From the NCBI GenBank assembly GCA_037179515.1, contig JAXCGZ010016997.1:16001-80000 (forward strand): a stretch of 64,000 nt of DNA, given 5' to 3'. Position numbers and translations under genes: made by a program. Below the pieces are notes generated by a model, which made no database searches, had not been told where the DNA came from, and worked only from the letters and a program-made list of their open reading frames with translations. Origin of the DNA: Halocaridina rubra. Lineage: Eukaryota; Arthropoda; Malacostraca; Decapoda; Atyidae. Below, one piece after another: positions 23,242 through 33,525 of this stretch; position 1 is the stretch's first letter; each line of letters starts with the position of its first letter.

Positions 23242-23484
23242 TTACTTACGACATTTTATTTGTGGGTACTGCCATATACGCGCTCATACGCAGGCACGAC
23301 CGCGATACTGTACTTGTTCGTATTACTTACGACATTTTATTTGTGGGTACTGCCATATACGCGCTCATACGCAGGCACGACCGCGATACTGTACTTGTTC
23401 GTATTACTTACGACATTTTATTTGTGGGTACTGCCATATATGCGCTCATACGCAGGCACGACCGCTATAGTGTACTTGTTTGTA
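23242..23484 (+). repeat. Leader tandem array 1: three 81-bp units
   Basis: Units start 'TTACTTACGACATTTTATTT' at 23242, 23323 and 23404. The first two are almost identical and the third has a few substitutions. The 81-bp period (27 codons) makes a repetitive open frame on the plus strand that is unlikely to be a protein. Each unit contains the core 'GTACTGCCATATA'…'GCAGGCACGACCGC'. The preceding 22584-23241 is AT-rich leader without recognised features. Confidence 0.95.
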
Positions 23485-23520
23485 CTCTCAGGCACTGGGT
23501 GCTAGTCGGTAAAATTCGTT

Positions 23521-24072
23521 GTTGCTCATTCCTTTCATTTGCACCATAACCGCAGGTACTGCCACATATTGCTGTTAAGCAGGCACGACTGCCATTCTGT
23601 ATTACCAGTGTTTCATGCACTGTTTTGCAACATATTGTTGCTGTTTGTTGCACTTGATTGTGTTGCTCATTCCTTTCATTTGCACAATAACCGCAGGTAC
23701 TGCCACATATTGCTGTTAAGCAGGCACGACTGCCATTCTGTATTGCCAGTGTTTCATGCACTGTTTTGCAACATATTGTTGCTGTTGCACTTGATTGTGT
23801 TGCTCATTCCTTTCATTTGCACAATAACCGCAGGTACTGCCACATATTGCTGTTAAGCAGGCACGACTGCCATTCTGTATTGCCAGTGTTTCATGCACTG
23901 TTTTGCAACATATTATTGCTGTTGCACTTGATTGTGTTGCTCATTCCTTTCATTTGCACAATAACCGCAGGTACTGCCATATATTGCTGTTAAGCAGGCA
24001 CGACTGCCATTCTGTACTACCAGTGTTTCATGCACTGTCTTGCAACATTTTGCTGCTGTTGCACTTGATTGA
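23521..24072 (+). repeat. Leader tandem array 2: four units of 137-141 bp
   Basis: Units start 'GTTGCTCATTCCTTTCATTT' at 23521, 23662, 23799 and 23936. Each carries 'GTACTGCCA(C/T)ATATTGC'…'GCAGGCACGACTGCCATTCT', a diverged form of the array-1 core, so the core occurs seven times in the leader. Reading frames on both strands here are by-products of the repeat. Confidence 0.95.
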
Positions 24073-24264
24073 ATTTTGAGTCACTTTTATGGTGAGATTT
24101 TGAGATCACTTTTACGTTTAAGTTTGAACTGTGGTGTTGAATCTTTTTTTTCTCTCCTTGGTGTTGTGTGGTTCTTTTATTTTTTTTCTACTACTGTATT
24201 GTAGAGATTTGTTTTTTTGTGTGGTTGATTTGGCACTTCGTTATTGACTGTTTAGGAAACAAAC

Positions 24265-27219
24265 ATGGAAACCATCAAAACATTCGATGAGGAGCGTTAC
24301 CTAGACATGCTGATTGCTAGGGGTGAGAGATATGGTTTTTCCCCAAGACAGAAGCTCTTCGAATGGGCTCATGAGAAGATGGTTGAACGCCGAGATAAGC
24401 TGGAGAAGAGAGCAAGTGATGAGGCACAAGCACAACGTGAGGAGGCACAAGCACAACATGAGGAGGCACAAGCACAACGTGAGCATGAGTTTGCGCTTGC
24501 TCGGCTTCAAGCGGGATTCCCAGACAGTGGTCTTTCAACTGGAAATGGGAACCAGCCTCGGGAGAGGCCCTCCCCAATACCAAAGTACGAGGACGACGGC
24601 AGGCAACCGCTTGATTCTTACATCCGCTCTTTCGAAAGTCTTGCGGCAGTTAACGAAGGCACAGAGTTTGAGAAGAGTCGTTGGCTGCTAGCCTCCATGC
24701 CACCCCATCTGCTCGCCCTGGTCAGTGAACTCGACCAAATGCAACTGAGGGACTATGAGAAAGTTAAAAGCACACTCCTGGCCTCACAGAACCTTTCACC
24801 AGCTGAGTATCGTGCTAGGTATCTTTCTGCTTTCCCATTGAAGGAGGAGAACTGTAGTACCTTTGGCAAACGCAAGGCTCGCCTCTTTAATGATTGGTTA
24901 CGGGTTGCAAAGTGTCCTCGTGAGAAGTTGTATGCGTTCTTGATGTTTGATGCAATTGCCAATGAACTTCCTCCAGATGTTGTTGCATATGTAAGGACTC
25001 AGCTTAAGGATGAGATCGACTACGAGAAAAGTCTAGCTGCTGTGGACGAGTACCTCCAGCACAACCAGCCTGGAGTACGTCTCTGTGATGTTTTGAGGGC
25101 AAGATGGGCCGATTCCAAGGTTCGTCCTCAGAGTTGTATCTCCCCCGCAGCAAGCCATGATTCTCACCAGAAAGGAGATCATAGGAACGGGAAGCACAAG
25201 GGCCCCTCGCAGAACTCACATCGTCCAGCACATCTTCCTTACACTCCTAAGCCTTATTACGGCCATGCACCCACACTCAAGAAGGATGACCCGGTAAGAC
25301 CTAAGCCTCAGCAGTTAAGAGGCAAAGGCCATTACTCTGCTCCACCTTCCCAGGGTTTTCAGCCAAACTCTAAGAGCCACCACGCTCCCTCACACAGCGG
25401 CGGCCCACATAGCCGTCTGGCCACTCACTCAGCCCATGTTGTGGAAACAGGGCCAGAAAGGGCCAATGAGGATAATGCCGAGGAACCACCACACAAACTT
25501 GCCAATGTGGAATTCATCGAACATGATGATCTGGAAATGATCCCAAAATGCCTAGAAACCATAAATGGTGTGGAAGCTGAGATAGCCCTTGACACTGGGG
25601 CCAATGGCATACTTGTTGACGAGAGATTTGTCAGGGATGAAGATTTTACCAGCAAAGTCGTTCGTGTGCGGGTTGCTGAAGGAACACCCCAAATACGACG
25701 CTGCTGTGTCATTAACCTGGATTGCAAATACCACAAGGGTAAAGCCCCAGCTGTGGCAATGATTGGGCTTATGTACCCTGTCTTGATGAGTCATGCACTG
25801 AACCTAGTTCCTACTTTCCAGGCCGTTCTCTACCATAAGGACATTTCTCGTTATAACTTCCTTCGGGGGAAGTCACATGAAGCCATTTCAGCAGCAACTC
25901 CTGGCCTCGATGCCAAGAATATGGACGATTCTCCGACTGACTCCGTTGAGTCTGCTGCAGTCAGTACACGTAATGTGGAACACGGAGAGTTTACCCCTCC
26001 TTTACCAGATGATGCACCTCTAGAGCCATTGAAGTCCCGTCCAGACTTTGCCAAATTGCAGCAAGAGTGCCCCAGCCTCAAATGCTGGATGCAGCAGGCC
26101 TCGGAGGGAAGGACCTTCACGGTGAGAGGAGGAGGCCAGATCACTTACGCCCTTGAAGATGGAGTACTTCGTAGGCATGTGACTAAAGATGGCCACACCT
26201 TTAAACAGTTGGTGGTGCCCGCTTCGTTGCGCCGCCAGGCTATGTATGTGGCACACCATTTACCTCTGAGTGGACACAGAGGCAAAGCAAAAAGTCGGCA
26301 TGTCCTTCAGAAGGCTTTCGCATGGCCAAACATGTACACCGAGGTAGACAGATATGTAGGCTCCTGCCCTGTCTGTCAATGCACCTCAACGGCACCGGTA
26401 CCGAAAGTTCCCATGGGGATAACTAAGCTCTCAATGGAGCCAATTTCCAATGTCGCTATTGACATACTAGGTCCTATTAATCCAACTTTGTCCACGGGGA
26501 AACAATTCCTCCTGGTATATGTTGACCTGGCAACAAGGTACCCAGATGCAGTGCCACTGCCTTCTATCACAACTGAAGCAGTTGCTCAAGCCCTATTTGA
26601 AATGTGCTCCAGAGTTGGCTTTCCTGAGCAGGTCACTTCTGACAATGGAAGTCAGTTTACAAGTAGGCACTTTGAGGCTTTCTGCAACCTTTTAGAAATC
26701 AAGCACATTCATACGAGTGTCTATCATGCCCAATCAAATGGAGCATGCGAACGCTATAACGGGACATTGAAGCGATGTTTGCGCAAGCTAGTGATAGATA
26801 TGCCTAGGCAGTGGGACAAGTACGTCCCTGCTGCACTTTTCTCCTTCAGAGACACGCCCCACGACACTACTGGATACTCGCCTTTCGAGATGATTTATGG
26901 TCATAAGGTCAGAGGCCCAGTAGAATTCTTGGCAGAATGTTGGGATTCACCTACCATCGAAGATGACGATAGGGACGTTCATGAGTATATTTTGAAGTTT
27001 TCGTCTCACCTCAAAAAGGCATGGAAAACTGCACAATTAGCCATTAAGGGTCACCAGCAGACTGCCAAGCTCCTCTTTGACAAGCGTGCGCGGCGTCGTG
27101 CCCTGACACCCGGAGACCGAGCTCTGTTACTTCTTCCAACAGATACCCGCAAGCTAATGCTACGCTGGAAAGGACCGTACACTGTGGTACACCGGGTGAC
27201 CCTGACAATTATGTGCTAA
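24265..27219 (+). CDS. Gag-protease-integrase polyprotein (ORF1, Gmr1-type)
   Basis: 984 codons; ATG in good context (AAACATGG) about 190 nt after the leader arrays. Residues 1-400 are Gag-like: a charged N-terminus, three EEAQAQ(R/H) repeats at about 51-72, then a basic His/Lys/Pro-rich stretch. No CCHC zinc knuckle is seen. An aspartic protease core 'LDTGANG' has its Asp at residue 443. Integrase follows: HH-CC zinc-binding module (His664/665 region, Cys701, Cys704), then the D733-D793-E829 triad with exact D-x35-E spacing ('SDNGSQF', 'SNGACERYNG'). The GPY/F module begins at 967 ('RWKGPYTVV') and is cut by a frame change; its remainder is read in the next frame. The protein would build the particle, mature it and insert the cDNA. 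Long, open and apparently recently active. Confidence 0.93.
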   Translation: METIKTFDEERYLDMLIARGERYGFSPRQKLFEWAHEKMVERRDKLEKRASDEAQAQREEAQAQHEEAQAQREHEFALARLQAGFPDSGLSTGNGNQPRERPSPIPKYEDDGRQPLDSYIRSFESLAAVNEGTEFEKSRWLLASMPPHLLALVSELDQMQLRDYEKVKSTLLASQNLSPAEYRARYLSAFPLKEENCSTFGKRKARLFNDWLRVAKCPREKLYAFLMFDAIANELPPDVVAYVRTQLKDEIDYEKSLAAVDEYLQHNQPGVRLCDVLRARWADSKVRPQSCISPAASHDSHQKGDHRNGKHKGPSQNSHRPAHLPYTPKPYYGHAPTLKKDDPVRPKPQQLRGKGHYSAPPSQGFQPNSKSHHAPSHSGGPHSRLATHSAHVVETGPERANEDNAEEPPHKLANVEFIEHDDLEMIPKCLETINGVEAEIALDTGANGILVDERFVRDEDFTSKVVRVRVAEGTPQIRRCCVINLDCKYHKGKAPAVAMIGLMYPVLMSHALNLVPTFQAVLYHKDISRYNFLRGKSHEAISAATPGLDAKNMDDSPTDSVESAAVSTRNVEHGEFTPPLPDDAPLEPLKSRPDFAKLQQECPSLKCWMQQASEGRTFTVRGGGQITYALEDGVLRRHVTKDGHTFKQLVVPASLRRQAMYVAHHLPLSGHRGKAKSRHVLQKAFAWPNMYTEVDRYVGSCPVCQCTSTAPVPKVPMGITKLSMEPISNVAIDILGPINPTLSTGKQFLLVYVDLATRYPDAVPLPSITTEAVAQALFEMCSRVGFPEQVTSDNGSQFTSRHFEAFCNLLEIKHIHTSVYHAQSNGACERYNGTLKRCLRKLVIDMPRQWDKYVPAALFSFRDTPHDTTGYSPFEMIYGHKVRGPVEFLAECWDSPTIEDDDRDVHEYILKFSSHLKKAWKTAQLAIKGHQQTAKLLFDKRARRRALTPGDRALLLLPTDTRKLMLRWKGPYTVVHRVTLTIMC

Positions 27220-29027
27220 ATGTTGATGGCATTAACCGGAAATACCACATTAACCAGCTGAAGCTTTATTGTGAGGACCCGGAGGCCCACAGGGATCCTG
27301 CGCTGGCACTCCCAGCAACCCCTATAGATGCCTCCAGCATCAACAGAACCTCCGAGGCTGCAGCAACACAGGTGCTCCATTATAGCCACCCCTTACTTCC
27401 TATATTGGAATACTCCACCCTTGCAGTGGAGACAGACTTACGGGAGTGGAGTTTTTCTGAAGAAGCCCCTCTAGCTGCAGCCACCGCCCTTGCAATTGAA
27501 GACATAAGCTTAGCTTTTGATGATGGTAAGGATCCTGCCATTCCCACACACCAAAAAGAAAGTGTGAGCAATTGCATTATTAACTCCAGACTGCAACCGA
27601 GTCAACGGGAACAGCTGAACAAGCTATTAGAGGACTATGAGAACGTCTTCAACGACCTCCCAGGCATTACCACTACCCTTGAGCATCATGTCAGATTGAC
27701 TGACCCAGAGCCATTTCGGCATTCCTATGGTCTTCCCCACCAGCTGTCCTTACGGCTGAAGGAAGATCTTGACACTTGGATCCGCCTCGGAATAGTTGAA
27801 AAGAGCATTTCGCCTTGGTGTTCGCCGTTACTGGCAGTGCGTAAGCGAGATGGCAGTCACAGGTTCTGCCTTGACTGTCGTAAGCTTAACTCCCGTACCA
27901 TCTTTGATGGAGAGCCCATTGCTGACGCCGAGCATATTTTCTCGTTGCTTTCTCAAGCCCGTTACCTGTCCAAGTTGGATCTGGCCAGTGGATTTTGGCA
28001 AGTCCCGTTGAGCGAGACTACCAAGCCTCTTACAGCTTTTTCCACAAGATATGGTCTATACCAGTTCAGGGTCATGCCTTTTGGTATGGTAAATGCCCCT
28101 GGCTGCTTCAGCAGACTCATGAGGATAGTACTACAGGATCTCGACAATGTTTCGTGCTTTATAGACGACATTCTGGTGCATTCTCAGGATTGGTCATCGC
28201 ACCTCGAGACTCTCCGCAGAGTTCTCACTCGTCTGAACCAGCATGGACTTCATTTAAAGCCTTCCAAATGTGAGATTGGTTTCACACAATTGCAGTATCT
28301 CGGCCACGTGGTTGGAGAAGGAGTTATGTCCCCTTTACATGACAGGGTACAAGCTATTAAGGATATGGAGAAACCTGCTACTGTCACTCAACTGAGATCA
28401 TTCCTGGGTAGTGTCGGCTACTACCAACGGTTCATTCCATACTTTAATACTATCGCTGCCCCTTTGCAGCAAATGACCTCCTCGAAGCAAAGTAAATCCT
28501 CCCCTGTCAAATGGACAGATGAAGCGGAGAGAGCATTTTTCAAGCTCCGAGAAGCATTGGCAGGTGAGCCAGTACTACAACTGGTAAACCCTGATTTTCC
28601 ATTTATCTTGCAGACCAACGCCTCAGACGAAGGCCTGGGTGCCGTGGTCTTGCAAGCCCGATCAGACAACTCAGCAGAAGTAGCTCCAGTGCGATATGCA
28701 AGCCGCAGGCTTCGCCCTGCAGAGCAAAATTACTCCACCGTGGAGAAGGAAGCTCTAGCTGCATATTGGGCCATAAAGAAATTTGAAGTCCATCTGTATG
28801 GCCAACATTTTACACTGAGAACCGACCACCGACCTCTCCTATATTTACAGACTGCAGACAAGCTAAATCCTCGCCTGAAAAGGTGGGCACTTTACCTGAA
28901 TCTTTTCAAATTCACTGCCCAACATGTTCATGGCAAGGACAATGACCTTGCTGATCTACTAAGTCGACGGTCGTTACCCTCAAATGAGGAAGCTGGTGCT
29001 GTTAGCCTAAATTTGATTAGTCGGTAA
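27213..29027 (+). CDS. Reverse transcriptase-RNase H (ORF2, Gmr1-type), -1 frame
   Basis: The frame is open from 27081 (after TGA 27078-27080) and overlaps ORF1 by about 139 nt. 27213 is a GTG and no ATG precedes the RT core, so it is probably read as a -1 continuation of ORF1 or was separated by a one-base indel. It starts with the rest of the integrase GPY/F module ('DPDNYVLNVDG', 'KYHINQLKLY'). RT: 'SPWCSPLLAVRKRDG' near residue 200, Asp256 (KLDLASGF) and F-I-D-D with Asp318/319. RNase H: 'TNASDEGLGAVV', with Asn469 where Gypsy elements have the catalytic Asp; Glu511/513 (VEKEALA) and Asp538 (RTDHRPL) are kept. It ends with 'HGKDNDLADLLSRR'. RT looks intact; RNase H may be impaired in this copy. 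Confidence 0.92.
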   Translation: MLNVDGINRKYHINQLKLYCEDPEAHRDPALALPATPIDASSINRTSEAAATQVLHYSHPLLPILEYSTLAVETDLREWSFSEEAPLAAATALAIEDISLAFDDGKDPAIPTHQKESVSNCIINSRLQPSQREQLNKLLEDYENVFNDLPGITTTLEHHVRLTDPEPFRHSYGLPHQLSLRLKEDLDTWIRLGIVEKSISPWCSPLLAVRKRDGSHRFCLDCRKLNSRTIFDGEPIADAEHIFSLLSQARYLSKLDLASGFWQVPLSETTKPLTAFSTRYGLYQFRVMPFGMVNAPGCFSRLMRIVLQDLDNVSCFIDDILVHSQDWSSHLETLRRVLTRLNQHGLHLKPSKCEIGFTQLQYLGHVVGEGVMSPLHDRVQAIKDMEKPATVTQLRSFLGSVGYYQRFIPYFNTIAAPLQQMTSSKQSKSSPVKWTDEAERAFFKLREALAGEPVLQLVNPDFPFILQTNASDEGLGAVVLQARSDNSAEVAPVRYASRRLRPAEQNYSTVEKEALAAYWAIKKFEVHLYGQHFTLRTDHRPLLYLQTADKLNPRLKRWALYLNLFKFTAQHVHGKDNDLADLLSRRSLPSNEEAGAVSLNLISR

Positions 29028-29664
29028 AGATTACTTCTCTAATGTGTTGTTTATTTTTATGTTTATCTTTTATGTCTTTAATACTGTACTGTACTTGTTT
29101 ATTTTAGCGTACAAACGTTATTCCTAATGGAAGACGAAAAAGATCAAGAATAGTTTTTTGATCGTAGTTTTATATTTCCCTTTGTGGGACTTTGAAAGCC
29201 AGAACTTGGCAGAAACATTTTAGTTTAGTGTTGAATAGCTGAAACTGTTTTAAATCCAGTCGCCAATGTTAATGACGACGTGGTTCAAATTTTTAATTTG
29301 CGTATACTGTATTTTATTTTGTATATTATATTATTGCCTTCTTGCATGTGAAGCATTCATAAACTTAAATATTGATATTCACTGATATCTAATTGTGATT
29401 TAATTTTCTTGAAATTTGAATTTGATCACATTTCTTTTATGTTTTGCATGTCATTTAATGTTTTGTTTACAAGACTTGTTTACTTTTACTAATAGTATGA
29501 TATGTTCCAGTGGTGGATCCCATTCTTATTGTTCATTTGTTCTTTTCCATGAGAAGGATATCTCATCCCTCATAATAACACTGAAGTCACCGTAACTTCC
29601 TCTGTTCTTTTTTCGCCTTCTGTAGTAGAATTTTGCTAAATCAATATTCTCTAGAAAGGGCCTT
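29028..29664 (+). other. Non-coding segment before the 3' LTR
   Basis: About 640 bp, AT-rich, with no open frame of note. A short purine run AGAAAGGG (29653-29660), four bases before the LTR, may serve as polypurine tract but is weak. Confidence 0.5.
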
Positions 29665-31569
29665 TGTGACAGAGTGTTGCGCTCAAAGTCAACAGAGGCT
29701 GTTAGATGCCTTATTAAATAAATTAGTAACATAACTGTTATTTTCTAACTAAAAAAATAATTCCCACTTCTTGACTTTCGCAGATTATGATTATTTGCAA
29801 TTTGTATTTTAGCTTATAGCTAATTTTAAATATACCTTATTCACTCTTCTTGTACGTGTAGAAGTATAGCCCCGATATAAAGGCTGCTCCTATTTTTCTG
29901 TCTGCTACGAGCCAAGAAAATTATGAGAGAGAAAAAACCAGTAACCTAACTTTTCATTATTATTCTCGTTTTATTTTATTTGCTTCCACTTGTTGCACCT
30001 AAAAATACTGTCTCTCCCTTGCATCTCTGCTATAATTGCCTGCCAGGGACCACCACTAAAATAGTCCTTAAAATGATATCAGAGCCAATTACTGCTCTAG
30101 AAATGTATTCTACAGATGAACTCACCAGGAGGAACAAGGAGACGCTCTCTTTTGGCGCCGAGACTGGCCGGAGGCAACATCTCGCCTGGGCAGTCTAAGT
30201 TTATTTCAAATCTTAATTACGTGGCATCTTCACAGGAATTCATCTAGCACAACAAGGTGAGGGATAGTGTATGGTAAAGCTCGTGGGTCAAGCAAATTGG
30301 TTTATTTTCGAGAATTAGTTACATTCGTTACTGAATAAATCTTATGGATTTTCATTCTCAGATTTCATTCCAATACACACGAAATTTTGTAGATTACCAA
30401 ACTGGAATCTCACATGCCAAAGTTAATTCCTTAACCTGTAAATTACAGCTGATATACATTGCTGAGAAGTTTCTTTTCACTGAATGTGATAAACGAAAAT
30501 CTCATCCTCTGAAGACTGGTTGTGAGCCCGTAAAAATCTATCACTTTTCCTAATAAATTCTAATTTCATTTCACCCCTTTCTATCATCGTAAATAAAGTG
30601 TTTTACGTCAAAAACTCGTCAATAAAGCTATTTACTAAACAAAATGCAAATATTTAAAAGGTAATTTTTCCCAGTTGGCTTTGCAAATATTTCTTGTTAA
30701 CCACAATTTAATGAATGCATACCGTATTTATCTTGCTAATTCTTCATATGTTGGGGATAAAGTGTTTTGAGTTATAAGTTGCAAATACCTCAAAAGGTGG
30801 TTTTGCACCCTTTTTTTTCATTGCAAAGTTCTTGATAACTAAAAGTGAATGAATACTGTATTTATCTCGTAGATTCTTCCTTTATCCTAAATAGAGTGTT
30901 ACCATATTAATTGTTAATCAGTAATAAGCATTGCAACTTTTGTGGTTGCCCACAATTTAAGGAATACATACAGTACTGTATTTGTCTTGCTTAATTTTCA
31001 TTTATTGTGAATATATTGTTTTCCTTTAAAAACCAGTAAAGAATTAATGGTTTTGTATGCTATTATGGTAGCATAAATATTTCTGGTTAGCTGTGAATAA
31101 CCAATATATATTCATCCAGTAGAATGACATTGGAAACTCATTATATGTGTGCTCATGCTTTCAGTTTCCCATTATAAACAGTGTGTCATTTCTGTTTCTG
31201 AAATTGCAGTGTCCTGTATTCTACTCTGCCTGTGTGACAGAGGTAATCATCGAGTTGAGGCCAAAGTCTTGGCATACGTCCGTGGTGCCGGGAAACGAAA
31301 TCGTACTCACCACCTCCGGGATTCGAGGCAGCATTTCATAAAATTTAATTTGAGAAATTTAATTCAATTCTTTTAATGTCATTGCATTTCCAAAATTAAA
31401 AGAAAGTTGAATTCTGAGTTTCATTTAACCGACTAATGGTAATAGAGATGGGGTGTTCAAGTACAAATATCTGTCCTGTCTGTTTGTGAGCTCTTAACCG
31501 AGCTCGGTACTTTGAGTCCCCTTAGTAAAAGAGAATCTTAACAACACTCTAGCATCCTAAACCCCCACA
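29665..31569 (+). repeat. 3' LTR (1905 bp)
   Basis: Same length and termini as the 5' LTR. About 15 differences by eye, four of them in the first 25 bases. Confidence 0.95.
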
Positions 31570-32960
31570 TTGCACAATATGCAATTAACACATATAGAAA
31601 ACTAACATACATTTACGTTAGTGGAGATACCGGACGGAACAATGACACAATAAAATCGGACGAGGGAACAAATCAGGGTGGCCCAGTTGCTATGGCTATG
31701 TATGCTATAGGATTATGTGCTCTTCTAAGCAGAATGGAATAATGGAGTACTTGTGTCAAACATGTTGCCTGAGCACATGATCTGTGGGGTGCTGGAAGTG
31801 TTGACAATATAAAGGAGTGATGGGAAAGACTCAAAGACATAAGGTAAGGTTTTGGATACTACCCAAATGCAAGAAAATCGTGTCTTGTGGTAAAACCTAA
31901 GAATATGCAACATTCAGTATATAAATTTAAACGTATAAATAAGGATAACTGAACTTGGAAAGTGTAATTAGGGAACGGCCATTAGGTCAAGAATTTGAGC
32001 CTGAAATTGTAGAAGCAAGCATAACAGAATGTACTAAAGAGGTTCACATACCGACAAAAATTGTAAAAAACAGAGCCCCATACAGCATACAACACTATCA
32101 CATTTGGTATGAAACATAAATGGTCCTGCATATCAAGAACAATATCTGATAGTAAAGGTTACTTGTAGCCATATGAAAACGGCATTAGAAATTAATTTTG
32201 CCCAGTTCTGTAGAAAGGACACATTTATACTGATGATGAGGATGCTGCATATTTTACTACCAACGTTAGGAGGTTTGGGTCTTATCAACATGGCAAAGAA
32301 AAATAACCCCTCTGTATACCAAGACTGATTTCATTTTTGGCAGATCATATTCAAGCACTAGATTTATTAGTAGATATCAACAGATATGATATCAAATATT
32401 TCTGATATCAGATATCCAATAGTTATCACAGTGAGCAGATGAAACACCTTCACTTACTGCTAAAATCAAAAGAAATTTTAAAATAGATCAGGAGAATGGA
32501 GCCTCTAACTGGCTCACATCTTTACCAATCAAGGCAAAAAGCTATAGTTTCAATATTTATGAATATACAAATGTCATTGCATTACGGTTATAAATGGCTA
32601 ATTGGAGATCTGCTTGACATGTTTCCATGTGGGGATTCTCTTGAAGAATATAAGTCTATGGAATGCCCTAGGGAAGGATTTATGAGCATTTAACACTTTG
32701 AAGCTCATGATATAACTTCTATTGAAGCAATATCTCACAAGAGCTCTGTCAAGTCTATTGAGGCACAACTTGACAAGAGGCTAGGAAGTATTGTTTGATT
32801 TCAAAATATTTTACCTACTGGCCTCGAGCCATTACCATCAAACAATAGAAACTGTCTACTAAAAAAAAAAAACATATAGCGTAAGATAAGGTTATACTAT
32901 GAGTGACTCACCAACAGAACAATTATCGATCACTCCTTTCGTGCTTTACAACATCGGAAG
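31570..32960 (+). pseudogene. Reverse transcriptase of unassigned lineage, 3' half
   Basis: Continues the 5' half at 19630-20656 once the LTR element is removed: 'QYAINTYRKLTYIYVSGD', then 'DEGTNQGGPVAMAMYAIG' (31655-31725), the counterpart of the family's Q-E-G-T-T-Q-G-D-P block. Near 32495 it reads 'ENGASNWLTSLPIKAKSY' and then 'YKWLIGDLLDMF'. Multiple stops and frameshifts occur. I do not recognise a second domain. The lineage could be non-LTR or something less well described; assignment needs a phylogeny. The region 32830-32960 is only weakly supported. Confidence 0.55.
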
Positions 32961-33525
32961 GACTGGGACCTAAAGTTTGAAGCTCTACTCAAGGATTGTC
33001 AAAGTCATGGAAAAAAAAAAGGAACCAAAGGGCTTCCTTAGTGAATGGATGCAATTCAGAATATCTTTTTCTATGTTAAGGTCTACATTGCATTGCCTTC
33101 ATAGGACATGATCGAATAGTAGGGTAAAAAATGTAAGGTATCTATACTTTGAGGAAGTTGAGTATAAAAGAAAAAAAATGAAGAAAAGAAAGTGGGTGAT
33201 TGAGAGGTTGATCACACCATTTAACATTCAAGGCACTATGAAAAATTATTTCCTATATTGTCAACGTATTCGAGCTGGAATGATTAGCTGGCTTCTTTTC
33301 TTTGAGAAAAAGTAGTAGTAGCAGTAGTAGTTGATGTTTTTGTTGTAGTAGTAGAAGTAATAGTACTAGTAATAGTCAACCAATCAATAAATCACCTTAA
33401 TATCATATAAATATACATAAAAACAAAGAGTTGAAGCTTTGTAAGTCAACTGGTTATTTCATACATTATATAGTTACAGGATGGTTCATAATTGATATTC
33501 ATAAAATAATGCTAGACACAAATAT
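32961..33525. other. No recognised feature
   Basis: AT-rich sequence with short A-runs and an impure AGT/AGC-type tract near 33315-33375. Confidence 0.5.

Larger units (their letters stand above)
20657..31569 (+). mobile_element. Full-length Gmr1-type Ty3/Gypsy LTR retrotransposon
   Basis: Two 1905-bp LTRs (20657-22561, 29665-31569) start TGTG and end CACA, are flanked by an exact 5-bp duplication TTGCA (20652-20656, 31570-31574) and differ at about 15 positions by eye. The interior has a tRNA-Lys primer site, a 1.7-kb leader with two tandem arrays, ORF1 (gag, protease, integrase) and ORF2 (RT, RNase H). RT is clearly Ty3/Gypsy-type, yet integrase precedes RT. Deleting the element and one TTGCA rejoins the reading of the interrupted RT pseudogene, confirming the boundaries. 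Low LTR divergence indicates a recent insertion. Confidence 0.95.

Noticed and set aside
23202..23993. Repetitive open frames on both strands in the LTR-element leader
   Set aside because: Produced by the tandem arrays. Frames on opposite strands and several phases are open, and no protein motif is present.
23242..24072. CRISPR array
   Set aside because: Units abut without unique spacers and lie in a eukaryotic retroelement leader.
27081..27219. Slippery heptamer for a programmed -1 shift in the Gmr1-type element
   Set aside because: No X-XXY-YYZ sequence in the ORF1 phase within the overlap; a one-base lesion is equally likely.
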